64,000 nt of DNA, taken from contig DAISWG010000003.1 in the NCBI GenBank assembly GCA_036826475.1, positions 1-64,000 of the forward strand, in the 5' to 3' direction. Positions 41,566-49,856 of this stretch are shown one piece after another. The position numbers and the translations under genes were made by a program. The stretch comes from Miltoncostaea sp036826475 (lineage in GTDB: Bacteria > Actinomycetota > Thermoleophilia > Miltoncostaeales > Miltoncostaeaceae). Numbering within the stretch: the stretch's first letter is position 1; each line of letters starts with the position of its first letter. Under the pieces are notes generated by a model. That model made no database searches. It saw nothing but the letters and a program-made list of their open reading frames with translations, and had not been told where the DNA came from.

Positions 41566-42576
41566 GTGGGCGAGGAGACGGCCGGCAGCGAGGCCCGTCT
41601 GACCGTGGGGGGCAGCGCCCTCCCCGGTGGCGTGATGATGCGCACGCGCACGCGCGTCGGCGTCGCCGTGCGCCGCGAGGAGGACGGCGAGATCGTGACG
41701 GAGGGCTTCACCGTCGAGCCGCCCACCGGGCGCTGGGCGAAGTGGCCCCTCATGCGCGGCGTCGTCGCCATCCACACCGCCCTCAAGACCGGCCAGAAGT
41801 CGATGTCGATCGGCGAGCGCCTGCGCTGGGAGGAGCTCCCGAAGGGCGAGACCGCCGCCGAGGAGCTGGCGGAGGAGGAGGCCTCGCTCGGGTTCTGGGG
41901 CAAGGTCGCGGTCGGGTTCGGCGCCCTCCTGGGGGCGGGGCTCCAGATCGCGGCGTTCCGGATCGGCCCGGTCGTGATCGCGAAGGAGGCGGGGCTGGAG
42001 GGCGCGGCGTTCATCGTCGCGGACGCGGCGATCCGGCTCGCCCTGCTGCTCGGCACGCTTCTGGTGCTCAGCCTGTTCAGGCCGTTCCGGAAGATCCTCA
42101 AGTACCACGGGGCGGAGCACCAGACGATCGCCGCCTTCGAGGCGGGCCGTCCCCTGACCGCCGCCGCCGCGGCGGGCTTCAGCCGGTTCCATCCACGCTG
42201 CGGGACGTCGTTCCTGGTCGTCTCCGCGGTGGTGTCGATCGCGATCTACGGCGCGGTGCTGGCGATCACCGGGGTGTTCACGTACGCGGCGCTCATCGCG
42301 ACACGGCTCATCGGGGCGCCGATCGTGACGGCGGTGGCGTTCGAGCTGCAGCGCCAGGCGGCGAAGCACGCCGACGGCCGCCTGCGCTTCCTGTCGTTCC
42401 CGGGGATGTGGGCGCAGCGCCTCACCACCGCCCCCCCGACGGCGGAGGAGCTGGAGGTGGCGTGCGCGGCGCTCACGTGCGCGCTCGAGGAGCAGGCGCA
42501 CGCGCACGAGACGGCGGAGGAGCGGCGCGAGGACCGCGACCCGGCCGCCGTCATCTCGTCGCAGCCGATGGCCTGA
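41566..42576 (+). CDS. DUF1385 (YqhQ-like) membrane protein
   Basis: A 336-residue protein with LTVGGSALPGGVMMRTRTRVGVAVRR near the start, RGVVAIHTALKTGQKSM, three to four membrane segments, and the conserved metal-ligand-like part ILKYHGAEHQTIAAFEAG and RFHPRCGTSFL. The molecular function of this widespread family is not established. GTG 41566 follows GGGGAGCGAC; GTG 41554 is possible. Confidence 0.88.
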   Translation: MGEETAGSEARLTVGGSALPGGVMMRTRTRVGVAVRREEDGEIVTEGFTVEPPTGRWAKWPLMRGVVAIHTALKTGQKSMSIGERLRWEELPKGETAAEELAEEEASLGFWGKVAVGFGALLGAGLQIAAFRIGPVVIAKEAGLEGAAFIVADAAIRLALLLGTLLVLSLFRPFRKILKYHGAEHQTIAAFEAGRPLTAAAAAGFSRFHPRCGTSFLVVSAVVSIAIYGAVLAITGVFTYAALIATRLIGAPIVTAVAFELQRQAAKHADGRLRFLSFPGMWAQRLTTAPPTAEELEVACAALTCALEEQAHAHETAEERREDRDPAAVISSQPMA

Positions 42577-42698
42577 CGGCGCAGGGCCCGCGGGTCTGAA
42601 ACACCCCCCGTCGCGGGCCGACGGGCGATGGTCACGGATGCCCCGGACGGGCATCAACGGAGTGCAACGCGTTCCCGCAACCGGACACAGGAGACGCG

Positions 42699-43213
42699 AT
42701 GAGCACCCGCTCCCAGTTGCAGTACGACGAGACGATCATCGGCCCGGAGACCTACTCCGAGCAGACGAGGCTTCCTCGCTACGAGGACCTCGACGGCATG
42801 CAGGTACGCGACGCCGACGGCGACAAGATCGGCACGGTCGACGACATCTACACCGACGAGCGCGGCGGGTACGCGCGCTACCTGGCGGTGAAGACCGGCT
42901 GGTTCGGCTCGAAGCGGCACATGATCCCGGTGGACGACGTCCGCATGGAGGGGGCGACGACCGCTGGCTCGTGGTGCCGTACGACAAGGACCACCTGCGC
43001 GAGGGGCCGACGTTCGACACGAACGAGGACTTCACGCGCGAGCACGAGACGTCGACGTACGGCCACTACGGCCGCACCGGCTACTGGGACGCGATCCGCG
43101 CCCGCCAGACCACGCCGGCGCCGACGCCGGAGATCGCCGAGGCCGAGGCGGAGGACGCGATCCGCCGCGGCGACGACCCGCGTCGCGTGGCCGTCAAGCG
43201 CTGGGGCGTCTGA
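42699..43213 (+). pseudogene. PRC-barrel protein gene with a one-base frameshift
   Basis: The first frame from ATG 42699 encodes a PRC-barrel (MQVRDADGDKIGTVDDIYTD, YLAVKTGWFGSKRHMIPVDDV). At the G run 42950-42954 the homology moves to another frame, continuing DDRWLVVPYDKDHLREGPTF and ending KRWGV at 43213. The total length, 515 bases, is one short of a multiple of three; six G instead of five would restore one 171-residue protein. Either a sequencing error or a real recent frameshift. PRC-barrel proteins bind RNA or membranes in varied roles. Confidence 0.8.
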
Positions 43214-43242
43214 CCGCCGCAGGCGGCGCACCCCACGGACCG

Positions 43243-43272
43243 GCCGGGGGCCCGCGGGAGCGGGCCCCCGGC
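43243..43272. terminator. Terminator between convergent PRC-barrel and MMPL genes
   Basis: A perfect 13-base stem (GCCGGGGGCCCGC with its complement, loop GGGA). Confidence 0.8.
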
Positions 43273-43282
43273 GCGTGCGCGT

Positions 43283-46200
43283 TCAGTCCGCGGGGGTGGC
43301 GGGCTCCGGGAAGGGCCGCTTCGCCTCCGCGACCTCCTCGGCGCGGCGCTTCTCCTCCAGCCCGCGGCCCTCGATGTCGACCTCCGGGACGATCCGCGCG
43401 AGCCACCCGGGCAGCCACCACGTGCCGCGCCCCATCGAGACGAGCAGGGCGGGAGCGAGCACCAGCACCATCGCCGCCGCCAGGAACACGGCGGTCGCCA
43501 GGCCGACGCCGAACTGCTTGACGGTGGGGTCGCCGTTCAGCACGAAGCTGCCGAACACGCCGATCATGATCAGCGCCGCCGCGACGATCACGGGCGCGCT
43601 GGCCGCCATGCCGCCGGCGACGGCCGCGCGCTCGTCCTTGCCGCCGCGGCGGTGCTCGGAGATCTGCGACAGCAGGAACACCTGGTAGTCCATCGAGAGG
43701 CCGAACAGCACGGCGAACATCATCAGCGGCACGTAGCTGGCGATCGGCACCGTGTCGCGGGTGGTCTCGACGCCGAACAGCCCGATGCCCCATCCCCACT
43801 GGAACGCGGCGGTCAGCACGCCGAACGCGGCGCCCACGCACAGCAGGTTGGTCACCGCCGCCTGCAGCGGCACCAGCAGTGAGCGGAACGCCACCAGCAG
43901 CACCAGGACGCTCAGCCCCAGCACCGTCGCGATGACCAGGGCCAGGCGCGACGAGATCTTGGCGGCCAGGTCGACGTTGGCGGCGGTCGACCCACCGACG
44001 TAGGCGCGGAGGTCCGTTCCGGCCGTTGCCGTGGGGATCACCGTGGAGCGGACCGTCTTCACCAGGTCGGCGGTCTCCGTGGCGGCGGGGGCGGTGGTGG
44101 GGACGGCGGTGAAGATGGCGGCGTCGCCGCCCGTGTTGATGTCGGGCGGGGAGAGCACCGCGATGCCGGGGGTGTCGGTCAGGGCGTCCTGCAGCGCCAC
44201 CAGGCGCGGGTCGGTGCCGCGGGAGTCGCCGCCCGCCTTGGTGAGCGTTGCGGTGAGCTGCTTCTTCAGCGCCTCCGCCTGCTTCTGCTGCTGCTGGGCC
44301 TGGGCCTGGAGCGCCTCGAGGTCGGCCTTCTGGGCCTGGAGGTCGGCGGCCTGCGCCTTCAGTGACGCCGCCTGGCGCGTCAGCTCGGCGGCCTGGGCCA
44401 CGAGGGACGCCTTCTGGCGGTCGAGCTGCGCGGCCTCGGCGGCGATGGTGCGCACCTGCCGCGCCAGGCTGCGGGCCTCGTTCACGATGGTGGGGTTGGC
44501 GCGCCGCTGCGCCGCGGCCTGGCGGCGGAGGGCGGCGGCCTGCGCCGTCTGGGCGCGTTCGTCGGCGCGGGCGGCCTGGATCTGCTGCCGCAGGGCCGCC
44601 GCCTGCTGCTCCAGCGCGGCGATCCGGTCCTGCACCCGCTGGCGGTCCGCGGGGTCGGCGATGCCGGGCAGCTGCGCCCTGGCGGCCTGGATGGCGGCGA
44701 GCAGCTGCTGCAGCCGCTGCTCGGCGGCGCGGCCCGTCGAGGCCGCCTGCCGCGCCCGGGTGAGGAACGTCTCGGCCCGCGTCAGCAGGACGGCGCGGCG
44801 CCCCTCGATCTGGGCGATCTGGCGCTGGATCTGCGCGAGCTGGGCCTCGGCGGCGTTGCGCTGGGTGCGCAGTGCGGCGGCCTGGCGCTCCAGGTCGGCC
44901 TGCTGGGCGAGCAGCGCGGCCTGCTGCCGTTCCAGCTGGGCCTGCTGCGCCTGGAGCGCGGCCGCCTGCTTCTGGAGCGCCGCCTGCTGCGCCTGACCCT
45001 CCTTCTGCTCCTGCTCCAGCTCGGCCTGGAGGGCGTTGGCCTGGTCGAGCTGCTGCTGCACCGCCGGGTCGGTGGTCGCGGGGGTGCCGAGGGCGACGGA
45101 GACGAGCAGCGGGCCGTTGTACCCCACGCCGTAGCCCTCGGTGATCAGGTCGTAGGCCTGGCGCTCGGTGGTGTCGGTGGGGGTCGCGCCGATGTCCTCC
45201 TGGCCGAGGTTCAGCGACAGCACGGGGATCGCGAGGATCCCGAGCGCGATCACCGACGCCGCGATCGCCACGAACGGGTGGCGGGTGACGGTGCCGCCCC
45301 AGGCGGCCCACATGCCGGTGCCGGCCGGCTTGGTGGGCGGGCGCAGCCAGGCGGGGAGGCGCAGCCTGTCGATGCGGGGGCCGAGCAGGGCGAGGACGGC
45401 GGGCAGCAGGGTGATCGCCGCGAGCACCGCGGTGAGCACCGCGACGGCCGACGCGTATCCGAGCGAGGTGACGAGCGGGATGCCGGCGACGGCGAGCGCG
45501 ACGAGCGCGATCACGACGGTGCCGCCGGCGAACGCGACCGCACCGCCGGAGGTGGCGACCGTCAGCGCGATCGACTCGTTCGTCTCCATCCCCTCGGCGA
45601 GCTGCCGGCGGTGCCGGTTGACGAGGAACAGGGAGTAGTCGATCCCGACGCCCAGCCCGATCATGGTCGCGAGGGTGGGGGCGATGTCGGGGATGCCGAC
45701 GACGTGCCCCATCAGCCCGATGCCGGTGAGGCCCACGATCAGGCCGGCGAGTGCGGTAACGATCGGGATGCCCATCGCCACGGCGGTGCCGAAGGCGAAG
45801 CTCAGGATGATCATCGCGGCGACGATCCCCACGAGCTCGCTGCTCTCCGTCTCCGGTTTCGAGAGCTCCGACCCGATCGAGCCTCCGGCGGCCACCTGGA
45901 TGCCCGTCCCCCGGACAGGGGCCTCGGCCAGGTCGAGGATCTCCTGCGCCTCGTCGGTGGTGAGGTCGGCGGAGTTGATGTCGAGCAGCACCGGGATGAA
46001 CGCGGTGGTGTCGTCCTTCGCGATCTGGGCGCCGTTGTTCTGGCCGAAGGGGTTGGGCGCGCTGACGACGTCGGGATGCGCCTGGAGGGCCTTCGTCGCC
46101 CTGGCGATGGCGTTCTTGCGCGCGTCGGTGTCGATCTTCCCGGACTCGGCGTGGAAGACGATGGGGCTCTTGCCGTTCTGCTGCGGCGGGAACTTCGCGG

Positions 46201-46378
46201 CGAGCAGGTCGGTCGCCCGCTGGCTGTCGGTCCCCGGGAGCGTGAGGTCGTTGGTGGTGAGCGCCCCGATGCGCCCCACCAGCAGCACCATCAGCACGAT
46301 CACCGCGAGCCAGCCGATGATCACGGGCAGGGGGTGGCGGGCCACCCAGTGCCCCAGGCGGTGGAGGAACGCGGCCAT
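43283..46378 (-). CDS. MMPL-family RND transporter with long extracytoplasmic coiled coil
   Basis: A 1031-residue inner-membrane exporter of the MMPL type: N-terminal membrane segment, first extracytoplasmic domain (about 40-180), membrane block with GVGIDYSLFLVNRHRR, second membrane segment near 370, second extracytoplasmic domain, and C-terminal block with FGLSMDYQVFLLSQISEHRR. Between about residues 438 and 712 there is a Gln/Ala-rich heptad region of some 275 residues, much longer than a plain MMPL loop. Mycobacterial MmpL4/5-type proteins also carry such a hairpin. Cargo unknown; a TAGCGT box lies 11 bases upstream. Confidence 0.9.
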   Translation of the reverse strand: MAAFLHRLGHWVARHPLPVIIGWLAVIVLMVLLVGRIGALTTNDLTLPGTDSQRATDLLAAKFPPQQNGKSPIVFHAESGKIDTDARKNAIARATKALQAHPDVVSAPNPFGQNNGAQIAKDDTTAFIPVLLDINSADLTTDEAQEILDLAEAPVRGTGIQVAAGGSIGSELSKPETESSELVGIVAAMIILSFAFGTAVAMGIPIVTALAGLIVGLTGIGLMGHVVGIPDIAPTLATMIGLGVGIDYSLFLVNRHRRQLAEGMETNESIALTVATSGGAVAFAGGTVVIALVALAVAGIPLVTSLGYASAVAVLTAVLAAITLLPAVLALLGPRIDRLRLPAWLRPPTKPAGTGMWAAWGGTVTRHPFVAIAASVIALGILAIPVLSLNLGQEDIGATPTDTTERQAYDLITEGYGVGYNGPLLVSVALGTPATTDPAVQQQLDQANALQAELEQEQKEGQAQQAALQKQAAALQAQQAQLERQQAALLAQQADLERQAAALRTQRNAAEAQLAQIQRQIAQIEGRRAVLLTRAETFLTRARQAASTGRAAEQRLQQLLAAIQAARAQLPGIADPADRQRVQDRIAALEQQAAALRQQIQAARADERAQTAQAAALRRQAAAQRRANPTIVNEARSLARQVRTIAAEAAQLDRQKASLVAQAAELTRQAASLKAQAADLQAQKADLEALQAQAQQQQKQAEALKKQLTATLTKAGGDSRGTDPRLVALQDALTDTPGIAVLSPPDINTGGDAAIFTAVPTTAPAATETADLVKTVRSTVIPTATAGTDLRAYVGGSTAANVDLAAKISSRLALVIATVLGLSVLVLLVAFRSLLVPLQAAVTNLLCVGAAFGVLTAAFQWGWGIGLFGVETTRDTVPIASYVPLMMFAVLFGLSMDYQVFLLSQISEHRRGGKDERAAVAGGMAASAPVIVAAALIMIGVFGSFVLNGDPTVKQFGVGLATAVFLAAAMVLVLAPALLVSMGRGTWWLPGWLARIVPEVDIEGRGLEEKRRAEEVAEAKRPFPEPATPAD

Positions 46379-46473
46379 CTCGGGGCGCGACGCTATCCGG
46401 TACGGGGGGGTGCGGGAAAGGCGGGGTGTGGCGGCGGGTGCGGCGGTCCGCCGCCGCGTGGCAACCTGCCCCG

Positions 46474-47682
46474 GTGACCGTGGACCTCCAGTCGCTCGTC
46501 ATCATCGCGATGCTCGCGGTGCTGGCGCCGATCATCGCCGACGTCCCGCGCCGGTTCCGGGTGGCGATCGTGGTGGTCGAGATCGTCCTCGGCATCATCG
46601 TCGGGCCGGACGTGCTGGGCGTGGTGGAGACCGACCCGTTCATCGACGCGCTCGCCAACATCGGCTTGGCGGCGCTGTTCTTCCTGGCGGGGTCGGAGAT
46701 CGAGCTGCAGCTCATCCGCGGCCGTCCGCTGCGGCTGGCGGCCGGCGGGTGGCTGGCGTCGCTGATGATCGGCGCGGCCGCCGCGGTGGCCCTGGAGGCG
46801 ACGGATGTCATCCAGGACCCGGAGATCGTGGCCATCGCGCTTGCGACGACGGCGTTGGGGGTGCTGGTGCCGATCCTGAGGGACGAGGGGATGATGGGCA
46901 CCCCCTTCGGGACGATGGTGATGGCGGCCGGGTCGGTCGGCGAGGTGGGGCCGATCATCCTGGTGTCGATCTTCCTGACGGCGACGAAGAACAGCCTGAC
47001 CGCGGCGGTGCTGCTCGCGGCGTTCGTGGTGGTGGCGGTGGGGCTGGCGATCGCGGCGCCGCACATCCACATCCGCACGGTGGAGCGGCTGATCCGGGAG
47101 ACGATGGAGGCGAGTGGTCAGCTCGCCGTGCGGATCTGCCTGCTGCTGCTGGTCAGCCTCGTGTTCCTCGCCGTCGAGCTGGACCTGGAGCTGGTGCTGG
47201 GGGCGTTCGCGGCGGGGGTGATCTACGCCGTCGCCACCCGGGGCGCCCCGGGTGCCGCGGTGCTGAAGACGAAGCTCGACGCGATCGCCTTCGGCTTCCT
47301 CGTCCCGATCTTCTTCATCCGCAGCGGCCTGACGTTCGACCTTTCGGGCCTCCTCGACAGCCCGGCGGCGATGGCCCAGGTGCCGATCTTCATGTGCCTG
47401 TTCCTGATCGCCCGCGGAACCCCGGCGGTGTTCGAGGCGCGCCACCTGGGCCGCGACGCGATCCTCCCGCTCGGCTTCCTGTCGGCCTCGACCCTCCCCC
47501 TGGTGGTCACGATCTCCGAGGCGGGCGTGCGGGAGGGGCAGCTCGGCAGCGCCACCGCCGCGGCCCTGGTGGGCGCCGCCATGCTGACCGTCCTGGTGTA
47601 CCCCGCGGTCGCCCTCGCCCTGATGGGCCGCCGCCAGCCCCAGCGGGAACCCTCCGACGACCCCGAACCCGAGGCCCTGTAA
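46474..47682 (+). CDS. Kef/CPA2-type cation:proton antiporter
   Basis: A 402-residue membrane protein with about twelve hydrophobic segments, the CPA2 pattern GLAALFFLAGSEIELQLIRGRPL and GFLVPIFFIRSGLTFDL. It exchanges Na+ or K+ for H+; no regulatory RCK domain is attached. GTG 46474 is preferred; GTG/ATG upstream at 46426 adds a Trp/Arg-rich piece. Confidence 0.9.
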   Translation: MTVDLQSLVIIAMLAVLAPIIADVPRRFRVAIVVVEIVLGIIVGPDVLGVVETDPFIDALANIGLAALFFLAGSEIELQLIRGRPLRLAAGGWLASLMIGAAAAVALEATDVIQDPEIVAIALATTALGVLVPILRDEGMMGTPFGTMVMAAGSVGEVGPIILVSIFLTATKNSLTAAVLLAAFVVVAVGLAIAAPHIHIRTVERLIRETMEASGQLAVRICLLLLVSLVFLAVELDLELVLGAFAAGVIYAVATRGAPGAAVLKTKLDAIAFGFLVPIFFIRSGLTFDLSGLLDSPAAMAQVPIFMCLFLIARGTPAVFEARHLGRDAILPLGFLSASTLPLVVTISEAGVREGQLGSATAAALVGAAMLTVLVYPAVALALMGRRQPQREPSDDPEPEAL

Positions 47683-47710
47683 CCCGCCCCGTGCGTCATG
47701 CTGGACCCGA

Positions 47711-47784
47711 GGGCGTGTAGCTCAGCTGGTCAGAGCAGGGGACTCATAATCCCTGGGTCGCAGGTTCGAGTCCTGCCGCGCCCA
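47711..47784 (+). tRNA. tRNA with anticodon CAT, probably tRNA-Ile2 (lysidine type)
   Basis: A 74-base tRNA: acceptor GGGCGTG/CGCGCCC, anticodon loop CTCATAA, T-arm AGGTTCGAGTCCT. The body (GAGCAGGGGACTCATAATCC, then GGTCGC) is closer to the bacterial tRNA-Ile2 pattern than to elongator Met; TilS would convert the C to lysidine to read AUA. tRNA-Met cannot be excluded. CCA is not encoded. Its 3' part is repeated at 54506, marking an integration site. Confidence 0.9.
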
Positions 47785-47787
47785 TCG
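47743..47787 (+). repeat. Left attachment-site copy (tRNA 3' end)
   Basis: The 45 bases from the anticodon loop to just past the tRNA end. They match 54506-54546 with one substitution and one 4-base-shorter variable patch, as expected for att sites of a tRNA-targeting element. Confidence 0.75.
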
Positions 47788-47923
47788 CATCGGACGTCTG
47801 GACAAGTTGGTCGTTGCGGACAGGCTTCGAGGAAACCGTCCCGCAAGCACACACCGTCGATGATCACTCGCGCCCGCGAACGACGTGTTGCGAGAGGCGA
47901 CGAACGGGGATCGGGTGCAACGT

Positions 47924-48121
47924 TCAGTCGGCGGCGGGACGATCGCCGTCCGGGGCCTCCGGCGCATCGGCGTCGCTCCATTCGCTCGGCGGCGACGCGG
48001 GGCAGGCCGACGGCGGCGGCTCGTCGGCCGCCTCCGGCCGAACCCGTGCGAAGAAGCGATCGCGGGCGGCCCGGAACGCCGCCCAGTCACCGAGCGGGAA
48101 CGGGTCGTCGAGGCCGCTCAT
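47924..48121 (-). CDS. Small acidic protein coupled to aldehyde dehydrogenase
   Basis: A 65-residue protein (MSGLDDPFPLGDWAAFRAAR, then a Pro/Ala/Asp-rich tail) whose ATG overlaps the aldehyde dehydrogenase stop by 4 bases, so it is co-translated with it. No domain recognised; an accessory or assembly role is possible. Confidence 0.6.
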   Translation of the reverse strand: MSGLDDPFPLGDWAAFRAARDRFFARVRPEAADEPPPSACPASPPSEWSDADAPEAPDGDRPAAD

Positions 48122-49647
48122 CGCGCAACACCGGCCGGCATCGTCAGGTACCGGGTCACCAGGTACTCCTCGATGCCTTCGGCGCCGCCGGATGAGCCGA
48201 AGCCCGAGTGGCCGACGCCGCCGAAGGGGGCGGAGGCGCACGAGACGCGGCCGCGGTTGATGCCGACCATTCCCGCCTTGATCGAAGCTCCCAGGCGCAT
48301 CGCGCGCTCGAGGTCGGATGTGTAGAGGTAGGCGGCGAGGCCGGCGACGTGGTCGTTCGCGAGCCGCAGGGCTTCGTCCTCCGTGTCGAACGGTGCGATG
48401 GCGACGATCGGGCCGAAGATCTCCTCGCGCATCACGCGGGCCTCGTGGGGGACGTCGGCGAGGACGACCGGCGCGAAGAAGTGGCCGACGCCGGGGACCG
48501 GGCCACCAGCGAGGACGACCCGCGCGCCGCGGACAACCGCGTCGTCGACCAGCGCGGTGAGGCGCTCGACCTGGCGGGCGGAGATCATCGGCCCGCACCC
48601 GACGCCAGAGCGGGTGCCGGGGCCGATCCGCACCTGACCGATTCGCTCGGTCATGCGGCGGGTGAACTCCTCGTACACCGCCCGCTCGATGTAGAAGCGG
48701 TTCGCCGCGGTGCATGCCGCCCCGCCGTTCCGCATCTTGGCCGAGGCGGCGCCGTCGATGGTGGCGTCCATGTCGGCGTCGGCGAACACGAGGAAGGGTG
48801 CGCAACCGCCGAGCTCGGCGGAGACGCGCAGGATCTTGTCGGCACTCCGCTCGATCAGGTGTCGGCCGACGGCCTCGGAGCCGGTGAAGGTCAGCTTCCG
48901 GATCCGGCCGTCGGCGAGGAGCGGGTCGGTTGCGTGATCCTCGGATGAGACGACGACGTTGAGCACCCCGGCCGGCAGGCCGGCCTCGATGAGGATCCGC
49001 CCGAGCGCGAGCGCCGACAGCGGCGTCAGCGACGAGGGCCGGAGCACGACGGTGCAACCGGCGGCGATCGCCGGGGCGACGCCGCGGGCGGGAACGGCCA
49101 GAGGGAAGTTCCAGGGAGTGACGATCAGGCACGGCCCGACCGGGCTCTTCACCACGAAATGCGTGCTCTGCCCATCGGGGGCGACCTGAGTGCGCCCAGA
49201 GGCGCGGGTCGCCTCCTCGGCGAACCACTCCAGATATTCGGCGGAGAGCTCCACCTCCGCCTCCGACTCGGCGAGGGGCTTCCCCATCTCGGCGGTCAGA
49301 AGCTCGGCCATCTCGTCGATCTGGTTCCGCAGGGCGTCCGCGGCGCGGCGGAGGATCCGCGCCCGCTCGCGCGGCGCACTGGTGGCCCAGATCCGCTGAG
49401 CGGCGACGGCCGCCTCCAAGGCGGCCATGCAGTCGGCGGGACTCGCGTCGGCGACCTCGGCGATCACGCGTCCCGTCGCCGGGTCCTCGACCTCGAGGAC
49501 GCGACCGTCGGTGGCCTCGACGAACGAGCCGTCGATCAGCAGACCAGTCGGGCACGCCTCGACCTCGGACAGGAGGCCGAGGTCCTTCTCGGTGACGAAG
49601 GAGCCTGCGTCTGTCGTGGTGTTGGGGGCGAGTGCGACGGGCGACAT
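48118..49647 (-). CDS. Aldehyde dehydrogenase, succinate-semialdehyde dehydrogenase-like
   Basis: A 509-residue NAD(P)-dependent dehydrogenase: VTPWNFPLAVPARGVAPAIAAG for cofactor binding, general-base Glu in VSAELGGCAPFLVF, catalytic Cys in RNGGAACTAANRFYIE, and EEIFGPIVAIAPF. Closest in feel to succinate-semialdehyde dehydrogenases; the true substrate is open. ATG 49647 follows AGGAGAC. Upstream lie a TAGCGT -10 box and the 14-base element shared with the SnoaL unit. It faces the regulator gene. Confidence 0.9.
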   Translation of the reverse strand: MSPVALAPNTTTDAGSFVTEKDLGLLSEVEACPTGLLIDGSFVEATDGRVLEVEDPATGRVIAEVADASPADCMAALEAAVAAQRIWATSAPRERARILRRAADALRNQIDEMAELLTAEMGKPLAESEAEVELSAEYLEWFAEEATRASGRTQVAPDGQSTHFVVKSPVGPCLIVTPWNFPLAVPARGVAPAIAAGCTVVLRPSSLTPLSALALGRILIEAGLPAGVLNVVVSSEDHATDPLLADGRIRKLTFTGSEAVGRHLIERSADKILRVSAELGGCAPFLVFADADMDATIDGAASAKMRNGGAACTAANRFYIERAVYEEFTRRMTERIGQVRIGPGTRSGVGCGPMISARQVERLTALVDDAVVRGARVVLAGGPVPGVGHFFAPVVLADVPHEARVMREEIFGPIVAIAPFDTEDEALRLANDHVAGLAAYLYTSDLERAMRLGASIKAGMVGINRGRVSCASAPFGGVGHSGFGSSGGAEGIEEYLVTRYLTMPAGVAR

Positions 49648-49685
49648 CTCGAGTCTCCTGGTGCGGTCTCCAGACTGCGAAACCG

Positions 49686-49691
49686 ACGCTA
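49686..49691 (-). promoter_or_regulatory. Predicted -10 box of aldehyde dehydrogenase unit
   Basis: TAGCGT on the minus strand, exactly 14 bases downstream of the CCGTAAGTGAGCTG element. Confidence 0.65.
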
Positions 49692-49705
49692 GGAACGGCG
49701 CCCTA

Positions 49706-49731
49706 CAGCTCACTTACGGCCCCTCTTACGG
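49706..49731 (-). promoter_or_regulatory. Operator of the BTAD regulator, aldehyde dehydrogenase side
   Basis: Read toward the aldehyde dehydrogenase: CCGTAAG, five bases, then CCGTAAGTGAGCTG. The 14-base part recurs upstream of the SnoaL genes at the same distance to the -10 box. The two CCGTAAG copies repeat every 12 bases, similar to the direct repeats bound by SARP regulators. Confidence 0.7.
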
Positions 49732-49856
49732 CGCCCTCGACCCACGGCCCCGCACGCTCCGGCGGTGCGTCGTGGAGCGCCCACGTCTCGCAATGCGCAC
49801 CACCCAGAGGGCACGGGCTTGCGTTCAGAACGGCGCCGGGTCGAAACTCGCGAACG

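Noticed and set aside
44250..45070. Repetitive DNA inside the MMPL gene
   Set aside because: The repetition comes from Gln/Ala heptad codons of the coiled coil, not from a separate DNA repeat.
43194..47078. 1294-codon minus-strand frame over the MMPL and antiporter genes
   Set aside because: Low-complexity Arg/Pro/Gly shadow; MMPL in the other frame has all family motifs.
47924..49555. Long second frame across the aldehyde dehydrogenase gene
   Set aside because: Arg/Gly/Pro-rich shadow of the real gene; only its last part (47924-48121) looks like a true protein.
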